A DNA stretch of 7,199 nt from an uncultured Brevinema sp. (GCA_947036575.1 CAMQSH010000097.1:1-7199); one strand, 5' to 3'; positions 1-6,606 are shown, counted from the first letter of the stretch. Translations and numbers: made by a program. The notes: generated from the letters alone by a model not told the origin.

Positions 1-1498
1 TACGATTGGATAATTTAATAGAATAATCTATCCATTTTTTTTCTTTAAGAGAACCATCGTTTAAAATATTTTTGATTTCACTGACTTTTTCTGCTTGTTT
101 CCCCAAATCTTCGTTTGCATCTACCAAATTTGTAATTTGATTGACACGAGGTAGTGGTATTTCTAACACACGTCCCACGTCTTTAAGTACAGCTTTTGCT
201 TTATTATAACCAAAGGTAATCACATCCGCTGTTTTTTCTGCACCATAGTGAGTTCTGAGATATTGTTTAACTTCGTCTCGTCTATCATCTTCAAAGTCAA
301 TATCAATATCGGGCATAGATATTCGTTCAGGATTGAGGAAACGTTCAAAGAGAAGATCATATTTAAGAGGATCAACATTAGTAATATCAATAGCATAACT
401 CAATAATGCTCCTGCAGCAGAACCACGACCAGGACCTACAAGGATCCCATTTTTTTTAGCATATTGAACAAAATCACTAACAACTAGGAAATAATTGGGG
501 AACCCCATCGTACAAACCGTATCCAACTCCCAGTTTAAACGTTTTTTATATTCAGGAGGAAGATTTCCATCAAATTTCTGAGTTAATTCTTTAAAACTTT
601 TTTCACGTAAAAAATCTCCTGATGTCATATCTTTAGGGATAGGATATAAAGGACTTTGATCCTTAACCTTTGGAAATTCTACACTACAAGATTCTGCAAT
701 TTTTACAGTATTACTAATAGCTTCAGGAATTTCTTTGAACATTTCTATCATTTCTTCTGTTGATTTGAAATATGCAAAACTTTGAGCTTTTATATTATCT
801 GATAAAAAATCTTTTTCACGAATACAAGAGGCGATTTCTAGAAGAATATTATCTTCAGGATTTATATATAAAATAGGATTTGTTGCAACAAGAGGAACAT
901 TGTTTTCTTGGGCAAAATTAATAAGAACTTGATTAGCGATTTTATCATCACTAAGACCTCTGTCTTGAATTTCTAGGTAGAAATTATCTGCACCGAATAT
1001 TTCTTGATAAGATTGACATGCATCTTGAAGTTTTTCTGTTTTTTTCGTGAAAGCATAGTGCCATAATTCTCCAGTATGATCAGAAGAAAGAGCTATAATA
1101 TCTGAAGCATAGCGTTTTAATAAGGTTTTGTCTACACAAAATCTACCAAAACTTCCATCATCATAACCAAGGGAAATAATCTTTAAAATATTTTGATAAC
1201 CAGTAAAATTTTTAGCAAGTAAGATTAAGGTATATTTAGCAATAAAAGGATCGTCTTTTCGTTGAGATGAGAAACGGGATTGATCCATAACGTCTATTTT
1301 TACTCCAAAAATAGGCTTAATGTTTTCTTTTTTACATGTTTTATAAAATTCAGGGACCGCAAACATATTATTATAATCAGTAAGCGCTAAATAACCTTGT
1401 TGTTGTTCTTTGGTTTTATAGACAAGCTCGGAGATTGTTGGAATAGCACGTAGGATGGAATAATGAGAATGGACATGTAAATTAACAAAACTGTTCAT
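1..1498 (-). CDS. dnaE: DNA polymerase III subunit alpha, N-terminal 499 residues (3' end outside window)
   Basis: This is the catalytic subunit of the replicative DNA polymerase. The frame is open from an ATG at 1498 to the window edge. Alpha subunits are usually about 1,100-1,200 residues, so less than half is visible. The protein opens with a PHP domain: its first motif is HVHSHYS, with the HxH at residues 8 and 10. The polymerase NTD/palm follows, with GPGRGSAAG at 355-363 and PDIDIDF at 396-402. D399 and D401 correspond to the first two catalytic aspartates; the third lies beyond the window. A further conserved stretch reads ITFGYNKAKAVLKDVGRVL. Three other PHP metal-ligand motifs are altered: TDHG is TDYN (Y42), GCE is GVK (K67) and NDxH is NPIL (P208, L210). 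I infer that the PHP domain does not proofread and that a separate DnaQ-type exonuclease is used. The start is supported by a GAGG four bases upstream and by the HxH motif falling at its usual place. Identification is secure. Confidence 0.96.
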   Translation of the reverse strand, partial: MNSFVNLHVHSHYSILRAIPTISELVYKTKEQQQGYLALTDYNNMFAVPEFYKTCKKENIKPIFGVKIDVMDQSRFSSQRKDDPFIAKYTLILLAKNFTGYQNILKIISLGYDDGSFGRFCVDKTLLKRYASDIIALSSDHTGELWHYAFTKKTEKLQDACQSYQEIFGADNFYLEIQDRGLSDDKIANQVLINFAQENNVPLVATNPILYINPEDNILLEIASCIREKDFLSDNIKAQSFAYFKSTEEMIEMFKEIPEAISNTVKIAESCSVEFPKVKDQSPLYPIPKDMTSGDFLREKSFKELTQKFDGNLPPEYKKRLNWELDTVCTMGFPNYFLVVSDFVQYAKKNGILVGPGRGSAAGALLSYAIDITNVDPLKYDLLFERFLNPERISMPDIDIDFEDDRRDEVKQYLRTHYGAEKTADVITFGYNKAKAVLKDVGRVLEIPLPRVNQITNLVDANEDLGKQAEKVSEIKNILNDGSLKEKKWIDYSIKLSNR

Positions 1499-1502
1499 AG
1501 CA

Positions 1503-1506
1503 CCTC
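1503..1506 (-). promoter_or_regulatory. Ribosome binding site for dnaE
   Basis: On the minus strand the bases before the ATG read AAAAGAGGTGCT, giving a GAGG core only four bases from the start codon. The spacing is slightly short but the match is good. No other in-frame ATG nearby would keep the PHP HxH motif, so this site fixes the start. Confidence 0.65.
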
Positions 1507-1510
1507 TTTT

Positions 1511-1538
1511 AAGACTTGAGATTTAAAACTTAAGATTT
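1511..1538. repeat. Two imperfect 14-base direct repeats in the rpsD-dnaE gap
   Basis: The units aagacttgagattt (1511-1524) and aaaacttaagattt (1525-1538) match at 12 of 14 positions. An overlapping AT-rich near-palindrome spans about 1523-1541. The repeats occupy most of the short space between the rpsD terminator and the dnaE ribosome binding site. They could be a binding site, part of a weak dnaE promoter, or simple low-complexity sequence. I see no convincing -35/-10 pair here. Confidence 0.4.
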
Positions 1539-1548
1539 TAAGATTACT

Positions 1549-1577
1549 AAAAAGGGAAGACTAAGCCTTCCCTTTTT
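1549..1577 (-). terminator. Intrinsic terminator of rpsD
   Basis: A perfect 11-bp inverted repeat pairs aaaaagggaag (1549-1559) with cttcccttttt (1567-1577) around a 7-base loop. In the rpsD transcript the stem core is GGGAAG/CUUCCC and it is followed directly by a U-run. It begins 26 bases past the rpsD stop codon, the classical position. The A-run on the other arm could also make it work in the opposite direction, but no plus-strand gene is present to need that. Confidence 0.88.
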
Positions 1578-1602
1578 GGTATTATTTGTGAAATAGATAT
1601 TA

Positions 1603-2214
1603 TTATCTTGAATAATATTCGATAATAAGAGGAATATCTCCAATAGTTGGTACTTCTGCACGAGTTGGGAAATAAACAAATTTTCCAGAAATTTTGGTAG
1701 TATCTCTTTCAATATAAGCAGGAATGACGATAGAACCATCATTTACAGCATTGTTAAAAACTTCTTTGTTTTTTGATTTATCTTTGATAGATACAACGTC
1801 TGTTAAACGTAAACGATAAGAAGGAATATCAACTTTTTTACCATTAACTTCAAAGTGACCATGGTTTACAGCCTGACGAGCAGCATAAATAGTAGGAGCA
1901 AATCCAGCACGGTATACGAAAGCATCTAAACGACGTTCAAGAAGTTGTGCTAAAAGCTCAACAGTATTTCCTTCTAAACGGGATGCTTCTTTATAATTGT
2001 CTCTCATTTGTTTTTCTGAGATATTATATTGAGCACGCACTTTTTGTTTTTCTAGTAATTGTGTTTTATAAACAGACATTTTACCACGGAATTTTTTGGT
2101 TGCACCAGCTTGGCCAGGACCATAAGTCTTTTTTTCCATCACTTTTGCAGCTTTTTTTGTAATAGCAATCCCTAAATAACGGGATATTCTTACCTTAGGT
2201 CCATTTTTTCGCAT
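1603..2214 (-). CDS. rpsD: 30S ribosomal protein S4
   Basis: This is a primary 16S rRNA-binding protein of the small subunit, needed early in 30S assembly and for decoding fidelity. The 203-residue product matches the usual S4 length of about 200-210. Residues 1-93 form the N-terminal S4 domain and include YGPGQAG (31-37), EKQKVRAQY and SEKQMR. The S4 RNA-binding fold starts at LERRLDAFVYRAGF (about 92-105) and continues through NHGHFEVNGKKVDIPSY (117-133). The protein ends EYYSR, a typical S4 terminus. The N-terminal zinc-finger cysteines are absent, so this is the C-minus form. I chose the ATG at 2214 because AGGAG lies seven bases upstream and the protein then begins MRKNGPK. The in-frame ATG at 2280 would add 22 residues unlike S4 and has no ribosome binding site. 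The gene sits outside the usual S13-S11-S4-alpha operon and has its own promoter and terminator, so it is probably monocistronic. Confidence 0.97.
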   Translation of the reverse strand: MRKNGPKVRISRYLGIAITKKAAKVMEKKTYGPGQAGATKKFRGKMSVYKTQLLEKQKVRAQYNISEKQMRDNYKEASRLEGNTVELLAQLLERRLDAFVYRAGFAPTIYAARQAVNHGHFEVNGKKVDIPSYRLRLTDVVSIKDKSKNKEVFNNAVNDGSIVIPAYIERDTTKISGKFVYFPTRAEVPTIGDIPLIIEYYSR

Positions 2215-2258
2215 GAAGATTCTCCTAAGAAAATGTATTTTATTTTTGTTTTTCTGAT

Positions 2259-2287
2259 ATTCTTTTGTGCAGCCATACAAAAAGAAT
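2259..2287 (-). promoter_or_regulatory. Hairpin in the rpsD leader, candidate S4 autoregulatory site
   Basis: In the minus-strand transcript ATTCTTTTTGT (2287-2277) pairs with ACAAAAGAAT (2268-2259), giving ten base pairs with one bulged U and an 8-base loop. It lies in the roughly 80-base leader between the predicted transcription start and the rpsD ribosome binding site. S4 is known to repress its own synthesis through leader RNA structure in E. coli and B. subtilis. I infer, but cannot show, that this hairpin has that role. It is not followed by a U-run, so it is not a terminator. Confidence 0.5.
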
Positions 2288-2302
2288 GTTAGAATTTGTT
2301 TT

Positions 2303-2321
2303 ATATTATACGTTATAATAT
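2303..2321. repeat. 8-bp perfect inverted repeat overlapping the rpsD -10 box
   Basis: The arms atattata (2303-2310) and tataatat (2314-2321) are exact inverted repeats around a 3-base spacer cgt. One arm contains the -10 hexamer and the other lies in the -10/-35 spacer. This geometry suits an operator for a dimeric repressor. However, a TATAAT box in AT-rich DNA makes such a palindrome fairly easy to obtain by chance. Confidence 0.5.
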
Positions 2322-2333
2322 GGATTTTTGCAA
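2305..2333 (-). promoter_or_regulatory. Sigma70-type promoter of rpsD
   Basis: On the minus strand TTGCAA (2333-2328, four of six to TTGACA) is followed after exactly 17 bases by TATAAT (2310-2305, six of six). Transcription would begin near 2298, leaving a leader of about 80 bases before the ATG at 2214. The -35 box starts four bases past the stop codon of the upstream glycosyltransferase, so rpsD is independently expressed. It is the best promoter in the window. Confidence 0.82.
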
Positions 2334-2336
2334 TCC

Positions 2337-3245
2337 TTATTTAAAAATATTTTTTATTTCATGATAAATAAATCTTAGTATATGGTAAAACGATCTCAGA
2401 ATTTTATAAACAATAGTATTTTTAAAATTTGGAGGAGTTTTACTAATCACTAAAGTTTTAAGAGATTTTTTTTTCTTCAGATAATCAGAAAGCATTAGAC
2501 GCCGTTTAATAGTTTTTTTTGTTTGTTGATATGCTGCGTCTTTTTCTGTATACCAAGAACTGCCATAATGATGACAAAGAGAAGTGTTACCAGAATAATC
2601 TTCAAGATAATGTTCAATAGAATTATCTGTAAATGTGTAGCTTATAGGAGAAAAATATTCTTTAGGGTAAATTTTTATGTTATTATAAATAGTAGGCTCT
2701 AAACAATTTAACAGTTTACCGTGAGTTACTTCAAACGTATTATTTTGCAGAAAAAACAAAGGAACAACTATGGGTGCTATAAAATGAGTTCGCCGCCAAA
2801 ATCTCAAAACTCCTAATTCTTCATAAAATTTACACATAAATTGAGTTAAGGGAGAATTTTTTTTACAAGCCATTGAGTGTGCTGTGTAATATCCATCATA
2901 AGTATCTATACCGATAAAAGAATGATATTTAGTAGTGTTTTCTAATTCTTCAACTAATGTATTAAATTTTTCTCCATTAACAATCTCAATGTCTGCATCT
3001 AAATACACACCACCATATTCACGAAGCACCCACCAACGAAAATAATCACTTAAAAAAGAGTGATCCTTTTCTTTAAATAACTCTCTAGTATATTCGTAAG
3101 TATCTATTGGTAAATTTTCAGCGTTCCAGTGCATAATTTTATAATCAGGAAGCTGTTCTTCCCAAGTTTGTAAATATTCTGAATAAAGGTCAGGTTTTCC
3201 ATCAAAACCAAAATAAATCCTATGTAAAATTTTTAATGAGCTCAT
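2337..3245 (-). CDS. GT32-like DXD glycosyltransferase, distal copy
   Basis: This 302-residue protein is predicted to transfer a sugar from a nucleotide-sugar to a glycan acceptor, probably at the cytoplasmic face of the membrane. It resembles the 'glycosyltransferase sugar-binding region containing DXD motif' family found in capsule and O-antigen loci. It opens with KILHRIYFGF, followed by W39/W40-region HWNAENLP, then SDYFRWWVLREYGG (66-79) leading into YLDADIE with the DXD at D83 and D85. CHHYGSSW (224-231) is the usual C-terminal HH..SW element. The last 25 residues form a basic, aromatic-rich amphipathic stretch. There is no signal peptide. GGGAGGA precedes the ATG at 3245. The gene starts 14 bases after its paralogue and shares 96 of the first 110 residues with it. 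An A9 run at 2466-2474 (K258-K260) sits just before the tail. Family assignment is strong; donor and acceptor are unknown. Confidence 0.86.
   Translation of the reverse strand: MSSLKILHRIYFGFDGKPDLYSEYLQTWEEQLPDYKIMHWNAENLPIDTYEYTRELFKEKDHSFLSDYFRWWVLREYGGVYLDADIEIVNGEKFNTLVEELENTTKYHSFIGIDTYDGYYTAHSMACKKNSPLTQFMCKFYEELGVLRFWRRTHFIAPIVVPLFFLQNNTFEVTHGKLLNCLEPTIYNNIKIYPKEYFSPISYTFTDNSIEHYLEDYSGNTSLCHHYGSSWYTEKDAAYQQTKKTIKRRLMLSDYLKKKKSLKTLVISKTPPNFKNTIVYKILRSFYHILRFIYHEIKNIFK
2832..3245 (-). repeat. Tandem gene-duplication block, copy in the distal GT32 gene
   Basis: This covers codons 1 to about 138 of the distal GT32-like gene and is highly similar in DNA to 3830-4246. Bases 2931-2990 are identical to 3932-3991 over 60 bases. 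Similarity drops sharply after residue 138. The offset between copies is about 1.0 kb, the length of one gene. Confidence 0.85.
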
Positions 3246-3259
3246 GGCTTCCTCCCTTT

Positions 3260-4246
3260 TTATTTTTTTATCATATGATAAATTTTTCTTAATATTTTAA
3301 ATACTAGCTTCACTAATTTTACAGAAATTTTTCGTAAAAAACAGCTATGAGGCATAATTTTATTGATGATTTTTTTAAATAAAGTAAACAATTTTAAAAT
3401 TTGTTGTTCAGTAATAACAGGTTGTTCATGATTTTCTTGCTTATTGGTTCTATATTGAGTAAGATAATCTTGATAGTGTATATTTTTCCTAGAAGAAGAA
3501 GGGATAATATTTTTCATATAGCTATTACTAAAATGATGGCATATACATGTTTGTGGGGATTCTTGCTTTAATCCCCAAATATTTTCCCATGTCCCATTTT
3601 CATAATAATTAGTTGTGATTTTATCAAGAGGAGACAAGTATTCTTGAGGATAAATTTTAACTTGTCCACAAATAATAGGTTTTTTTATAACGTCTATCCA
3701 TCCATCATTTGTAGAGCCAGTTTTTTTAGCTGAGAGATGATTTATAAAATATAAATGAGGTAATTGAGTAGCACAAAAAACCCATTCTCGTCTAATTTTT
3801 GATAGTTCTCCCATATTTTCATAGAGAGAACACATAAATTGGGCTAAGGGAGAATTTTTTTTACAAGCCATAGAGTGAGCAGTGTATGTTTTACTGTCAA
3901 GGAGTTCAACACCAAAAAAAGAATGGTATTCAGTAGTGTTTTCTAATTCTTCAACTAATGTATTAAATTTTTCTCCATTAACAATCTCAATATCAGCATC
4001 TAGATATATACCACCATATTCACGGAGCACCCACCAACGAAAATAATCACTAAGATAAGCATGATCTTTTTCTTTAAAAAGAATTCTAGTATATTCACAA
4101 GTGCCTATGGGGAGGTTATCAGCGTTCCAGTGCATGATTTTATAATCCGGAAGTAATTCTTCCCAAGTTTTTAGATATTCTTGATAGGGATCAGGTTTTT
4201 CATCAAAACCAAAATAAATCCTATGTAATATTTTTAATGATTCCAT
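3260..4246 (-). CDS. GT32-like DXD glycosyltransferase, proximal copy
   Basis: This 328-residue paralogue of the gene directly downstream should use the same type of chemistry: retaining sugar transfer from a nucleotide-sugar, as known for family GT32. It shows KILHRIYFGF (5-14), SDYFRWWVLREYGG (66-79) and YLDADIE with the DXD at D83/D85. TAHSMACKK follows near 122-130. After about residue 140 it diverges from its paralogue and carries extra sequence. Its C-terminal HH motif reads CICHHFSNSY (235-243 region) and lacks the GSSW of the other copy. The protein ends in a basic amphipathic tail (LVKLVFKILRKIYHMIKK). The start codon is one base after the stop of the upstream glycosyltransferase (TAA-A-ATG), and AAGGAT inside that gene's end is the ribosome binding site, so translation is probably coupled. 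The 3' third is extremely AT-rich. The different back half suggests a different acceptor or sugar, but that is inference. Confidence 0.86.
   Translation of the reverse strand: MESLKILHRIYFGFDEKPDPYQEYLKTWEELLPDYKIMHWNADNLPIGTCEYTRILFKEKDHAYLSDYFRWWVLREYGGIYLDADIEIVNGEKFNTLVEELENTTEYHSFFGVELLDSKTYTAHSMACKKNSPLAQFMCSLYENMGELSKIRREWVFCATQLPHLYFINHLSAKKTGSTNDGWIDVIKKPIICGQVKIYPQEYLSPLDKITTNYYENGTWENIWGLKQESPQTCICHHFSNSYMKNIIPSSSRKNIHYQDYLTQYRTNKQENHEQPVITEQQILKLFTLFKKIINKIMPHSCFLRKISVKLVKLVFKILRKIYHMIKK
3830..4246 (-). repeat. Tandem gene-duplication block, copy in the proximal GT32 gene
   Basis: This covers codons 1 to about 139 of the proximal GT32-like gene and pairs with 2832-3245. The first 110 codons encode 96 identical residues without gaps. 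Long exact DNA matches include the 60 bases at 3932-3991 and about 25 bases around 4028-4052. Such identity is much higher than in the rest of the two genes. Confidence 0.85.
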
Positions 4247-4247
4247 T

Positions 4248-6545
4248 TTAGTTATCCTTATTTTTTATGATATTATATATGTATTTGAGAATAGGGTATA
4301 TTTTTATTTTTTTTGAGATCACAATAACAATTTTTTTGATTTTTTGTTTTCGGGACAACTGCCCAAAATTGTACCATTTATCGTGTTGTTCAGGTACTGG
4401 TAGTATTATATTCTCTGTTATATAATATTTATTGAGAGTTTCAATTAATAGTTTTAAGTTTTGTGCATCAGGATATTTGTGTGTTTCAGATAATTGAGAT
4501 ACGGTATTGCTACAAACAGCATCAATCATCTTATCCCATAGTAGCATTGTGTTTTTTGTGCTAAAATCTTCAAGTGATTCTAGCGCATCTTGTCCTAGTT
4601 TTTGTAATACAGGAGGAGTGTTTAATAGGTATATTATTTGCTCAGACATAGAAGCAACATCATTTTGAGGAACAGAGATAATGCCTTTACTTTTAGCAAA
4701 AGATATTTCAGGTAACTCAAACATTAGTGTTGGAACTCCAAAAGCTTTAGTTTCGGCTATGACCATAGGAGCAGCTTCTGAATTTGATGTCATAATATGT
4801 AAAGAAGCTTGCTGGTAATAAGGTGTAGGATCGATAAATCCCGGTAATATAACATGCTTACTTAAGTCATGTTGATTGATGAAATCTATCAGATTATTTT
4901 TTTCAGGTCCTTCGCCAAGCATTACTAATTTAGTATCTTTAGGCAATGAAGGTAGAGCTTGTGAAAAAGCAACAAGAGTAGTAAAAGGATTTTTCTCTTG
5001 TTCAAAACGCCCACACCACACTATAGTGTTTTTACTCAAATTAGAAGGGGTAACTTCAGATGGTTCGATTGTTAAAGGGTTGTTAATACATATAACATTA
5101 TTAATTCCTGACAAATTTAAATACTCTACATTGTAAGGCACTAAAGTACATATAAGATCAGCAAAGGGGAATGATGAAAGTCTTAGCTGTGCTATCCGAG
5201 TTTGACGAGGTAGCGAATCCTGTTTTTGAAGAATGAAGAAGTCACTATGATAGTATACAATGCTTCTAACTCCCATACTTTGTAAAAATACTAGAAGTAA
5301 ATACCCATCTAAGTCATTGTGATCATCATATACAACACATACCTTAATACTGTTTTTTGTTATATATTCTTTTATTTGAGTGTAGATAGAAATATTGTCT
5401 TTGAGAGTTAAAGTTTTCATGGAACTTGGATATGGAAAAAATGTGTTTGGATTAGATCTTGTTATTATGTGAGTTTCTTTATTTTCTTTTGCAAATTCTT
5501 GAAATAATAAAGAGTGGACTCTATCTGACCCTCCCTTATGTTTTTGCAAACTAATCAATCCAATTTTATTATTATCCGTAATCGGACTAGAAGGTGGTAA
5601 AACAATATTATCAATGATAGTGGTAATGGTGGAATTTTCGAGTTGAGGTAAAAAATCTAACAGGTGTTCTATACCAAATAGTTCAATAAATTTATTAATA
5701 AAATCGGAATTTTGTGTAGCTAAAAGCATATAATGCTTTCCATGTTGGTATCTATCTAAAATCTTAAATTTTAATAATTCTAAAATGCTATCACTGTATA
5801 ATGGTGGTAAAATTTGAAGAACAGATAGCATGTTTTTTAGTGAGATTAACTCCAATAATAATTTATCAGTAGTCCATTGACCTTGACTTAACGCTTGCGC
5901 ATGACCAGTCCTGTAAAAATATATCTTATTTGCTATACTTGTATATGTATTAGCATAATACATAATAACAGGTGTTTGTGTAAAATCTTCTGCCATGTTG
6001 ACAAAAAGATCCTTGGGTATTAATTCTACACTTTTTAGGTATAGCTCTCTTTTAATAATTCTACCCCATAGTGTAGAACAACGGGTGTTATTAAAATAAA
6101 GATCTTTAATTTGCTGAGGATTTGTGATCAGAGTAGTTGATAAGGGAATAAACCACTCCCACCCACCAGTAATATTTGCTTGAATGTCAAATTGAATAAC
6201 TTCAGCTTGTGTGGAGTCAATAGCATCTGATAATATTTGTAAAGCATCAAGGGTATACAAATAATCATCAGAGTCAACATGAAAAAGATAGTCTCCTATA
6301 GCAATTTTAGCCCCAGTAATACGAGCTTGAAGAAGGCTTTTGTTTTTATCATGTTTGATATATTTGATACGAGGATCTTTGGACATATATTTGAGAACGA
6401 CAGCTTCAGAATTATCAGAAGAACAATCATTAACAACAATAATTTCTATATCTTTGAAAGTTTGATTGATAATAGAATCAAGACATTCTTTTAGATAAAT
6501 TTCTGTATTATAAACAGGGATGATGATAGATATTTTAGGAGTCAT
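4248..6545 (-). CDS. Two-domain glycosyltransferase, GT2 fused to GT4
   Basis: This 765-residue protein carries two complete-looking glycosyltransferase modules. Residues 1 to about 230 are a GT2 (GT-A fold) domain: KISIIIPVYNTEIYLKECL, EIIVVNDCSSDNS, then HVDSDDYL with the metal-binding DSDD at 91-94 and an ED pair at 186-187. A helical linker spans about 231-320. Residues about 325-680 are a GT4 (GT-B fold) domain: KHKGGSDRVHSLL (335-347), VWCGRFEQEKNP (509-520), LGEGP (543-547) and an EX7E motif, E590 to E598, in NSEAAPMVIAET. The end (about 724-765) contains WYNFGQLSRKQKI and a basic hydrophobic tail, likely a membrane contact. There is no signal peptide or clear transmembrane span. GAGG lies seven bases before the ATG at 6545. 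I infer that it adds two successive sugars to one surface-glycan intermediate. It leads the cassette with the two GT32-like genes. The fusion is intact, with no stop between modules; substrates are unknown. Confidence 0.9.
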   Translation of the reverse strand: MTPKISIIIPVYNTEIYLKECLDSIINQTFKDIEIIVVNDCSSDNSEAVVLKYMSKDPRIKYIKHDKNKSLLQARITGAKIAIGDYLFHVDSDDYLYTLDALQILSDAIDSTQAEVIQFDIQANITGGWEWFIPLSTTLITNPQQIKDLYFNNTRCSTLWGRIIKRELYLKSVELIPKDLFVNMAEDFTQTPVIMYYANTYTSIANKIYFYRTGHAQALSQGQWTTDKLLLELISLKNMLSVLQILPPLYSDSILELLKFKILDRYQHGKHYMLLATQNSDFINKFIELFGIEHLLDFLPQLENSTITTIIDNIVLPPSSPITDNNKIGLISLQKHKGGSDRVHSLLFQEFAKENKETHIITRSNPNTFFPYPSSMKTLTLKDNISIYTQIKEYITKNSIKVCVVYDDHNDLDGYLLLVFLQSMGVRSIVYYHSDFFILQKQDSLPRQTRIAQLRLSSFPFADLICTLVPYNVEYLNLSGINNVICINNPLTIEPSEVTPSNLSKNTIVWCGRFEQEKNPFTTLVAFSQALPSLPKDTKLVMLGEGPEKNNLIDFINQHDLSKHVILPGFIDPTPYYQQASLHIMTSNSEAAPMVIAETKAFGVPTLMFELPEISFAKSKGIISVPQNDVASMSEQIIYLLNTPPVLQKLGQDALESLEDFSTKNTMLLWDKMIDAVCSNTVSQLSETHKYPDAQNLKLLIETLNKYYITENIILPVPEQHDKWYNFGQLSRKQKIKKIVIVISKKIKIYPILKYIYNIIKNKDN

Positions 6546-6606
6546 GTTATTTCCTCATGTTTTTATATATTTTAATTCTCTGAGTTAAATTGTTTTTTAT
6601 ATTCAA

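Noticed and set aside
1530..1742. 70-codon minus-strand open frame across the rpsD 3' end
   Set aside because: It overlaps rpsD in another frame and runs through the terminator. The hydrophobic composition is a shadow effect.
1947..2162. Plus-strand 71-codon open frame with hydrophobic product
   Set aside because: It is entirely antisense to rpsD, with no ribosome binding site or family resemblance.
2215..2280. Longer rpsD start at the ATG at 2280, adding 22 residues
   Set aside because: The extra residues do not resemble S4, there is no ribosome binding site, and the ATG lies at the edge of the leader hairpin. AGGAG before 2214 gives a normal S4 N-terminus.
2322..2336. Small hairpin (GGATT/AATCC) just after the distal GT32 gene as operon terminator
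   Set aside because: The stem is only 5 bp and is not followed by a U-run. It coincides with the rpsD -35 box.
4876..5136. Plus-strand 86-codon open frame
   Set aside because: It lies antisense within the GT4 domain coding sequence, has no recognisable domain and looks like a shadow.
6279..6494. Plus-strand 71-codon open frame
   Set aside because: It is antisense to the conserved GT2 motifs, whose coding constraint explains the absence of stops.
6547..6558. Three-codon reading frame (ATGAGGAAATAA) overlapping the ribosome binding site of the GT2-GT4 gene
   Set aside because: It is too short to judge. The ATGAGG probably arises by chance around the GAGG site.
6546..6606. Promoter or terminator in the ruvB-glycosyltransferase gap
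   Set aside because: The 61 bases are very AT-rich with several TATA-like strings, but no -35/-10 pair with good spacing and no hairpin with a U-run.
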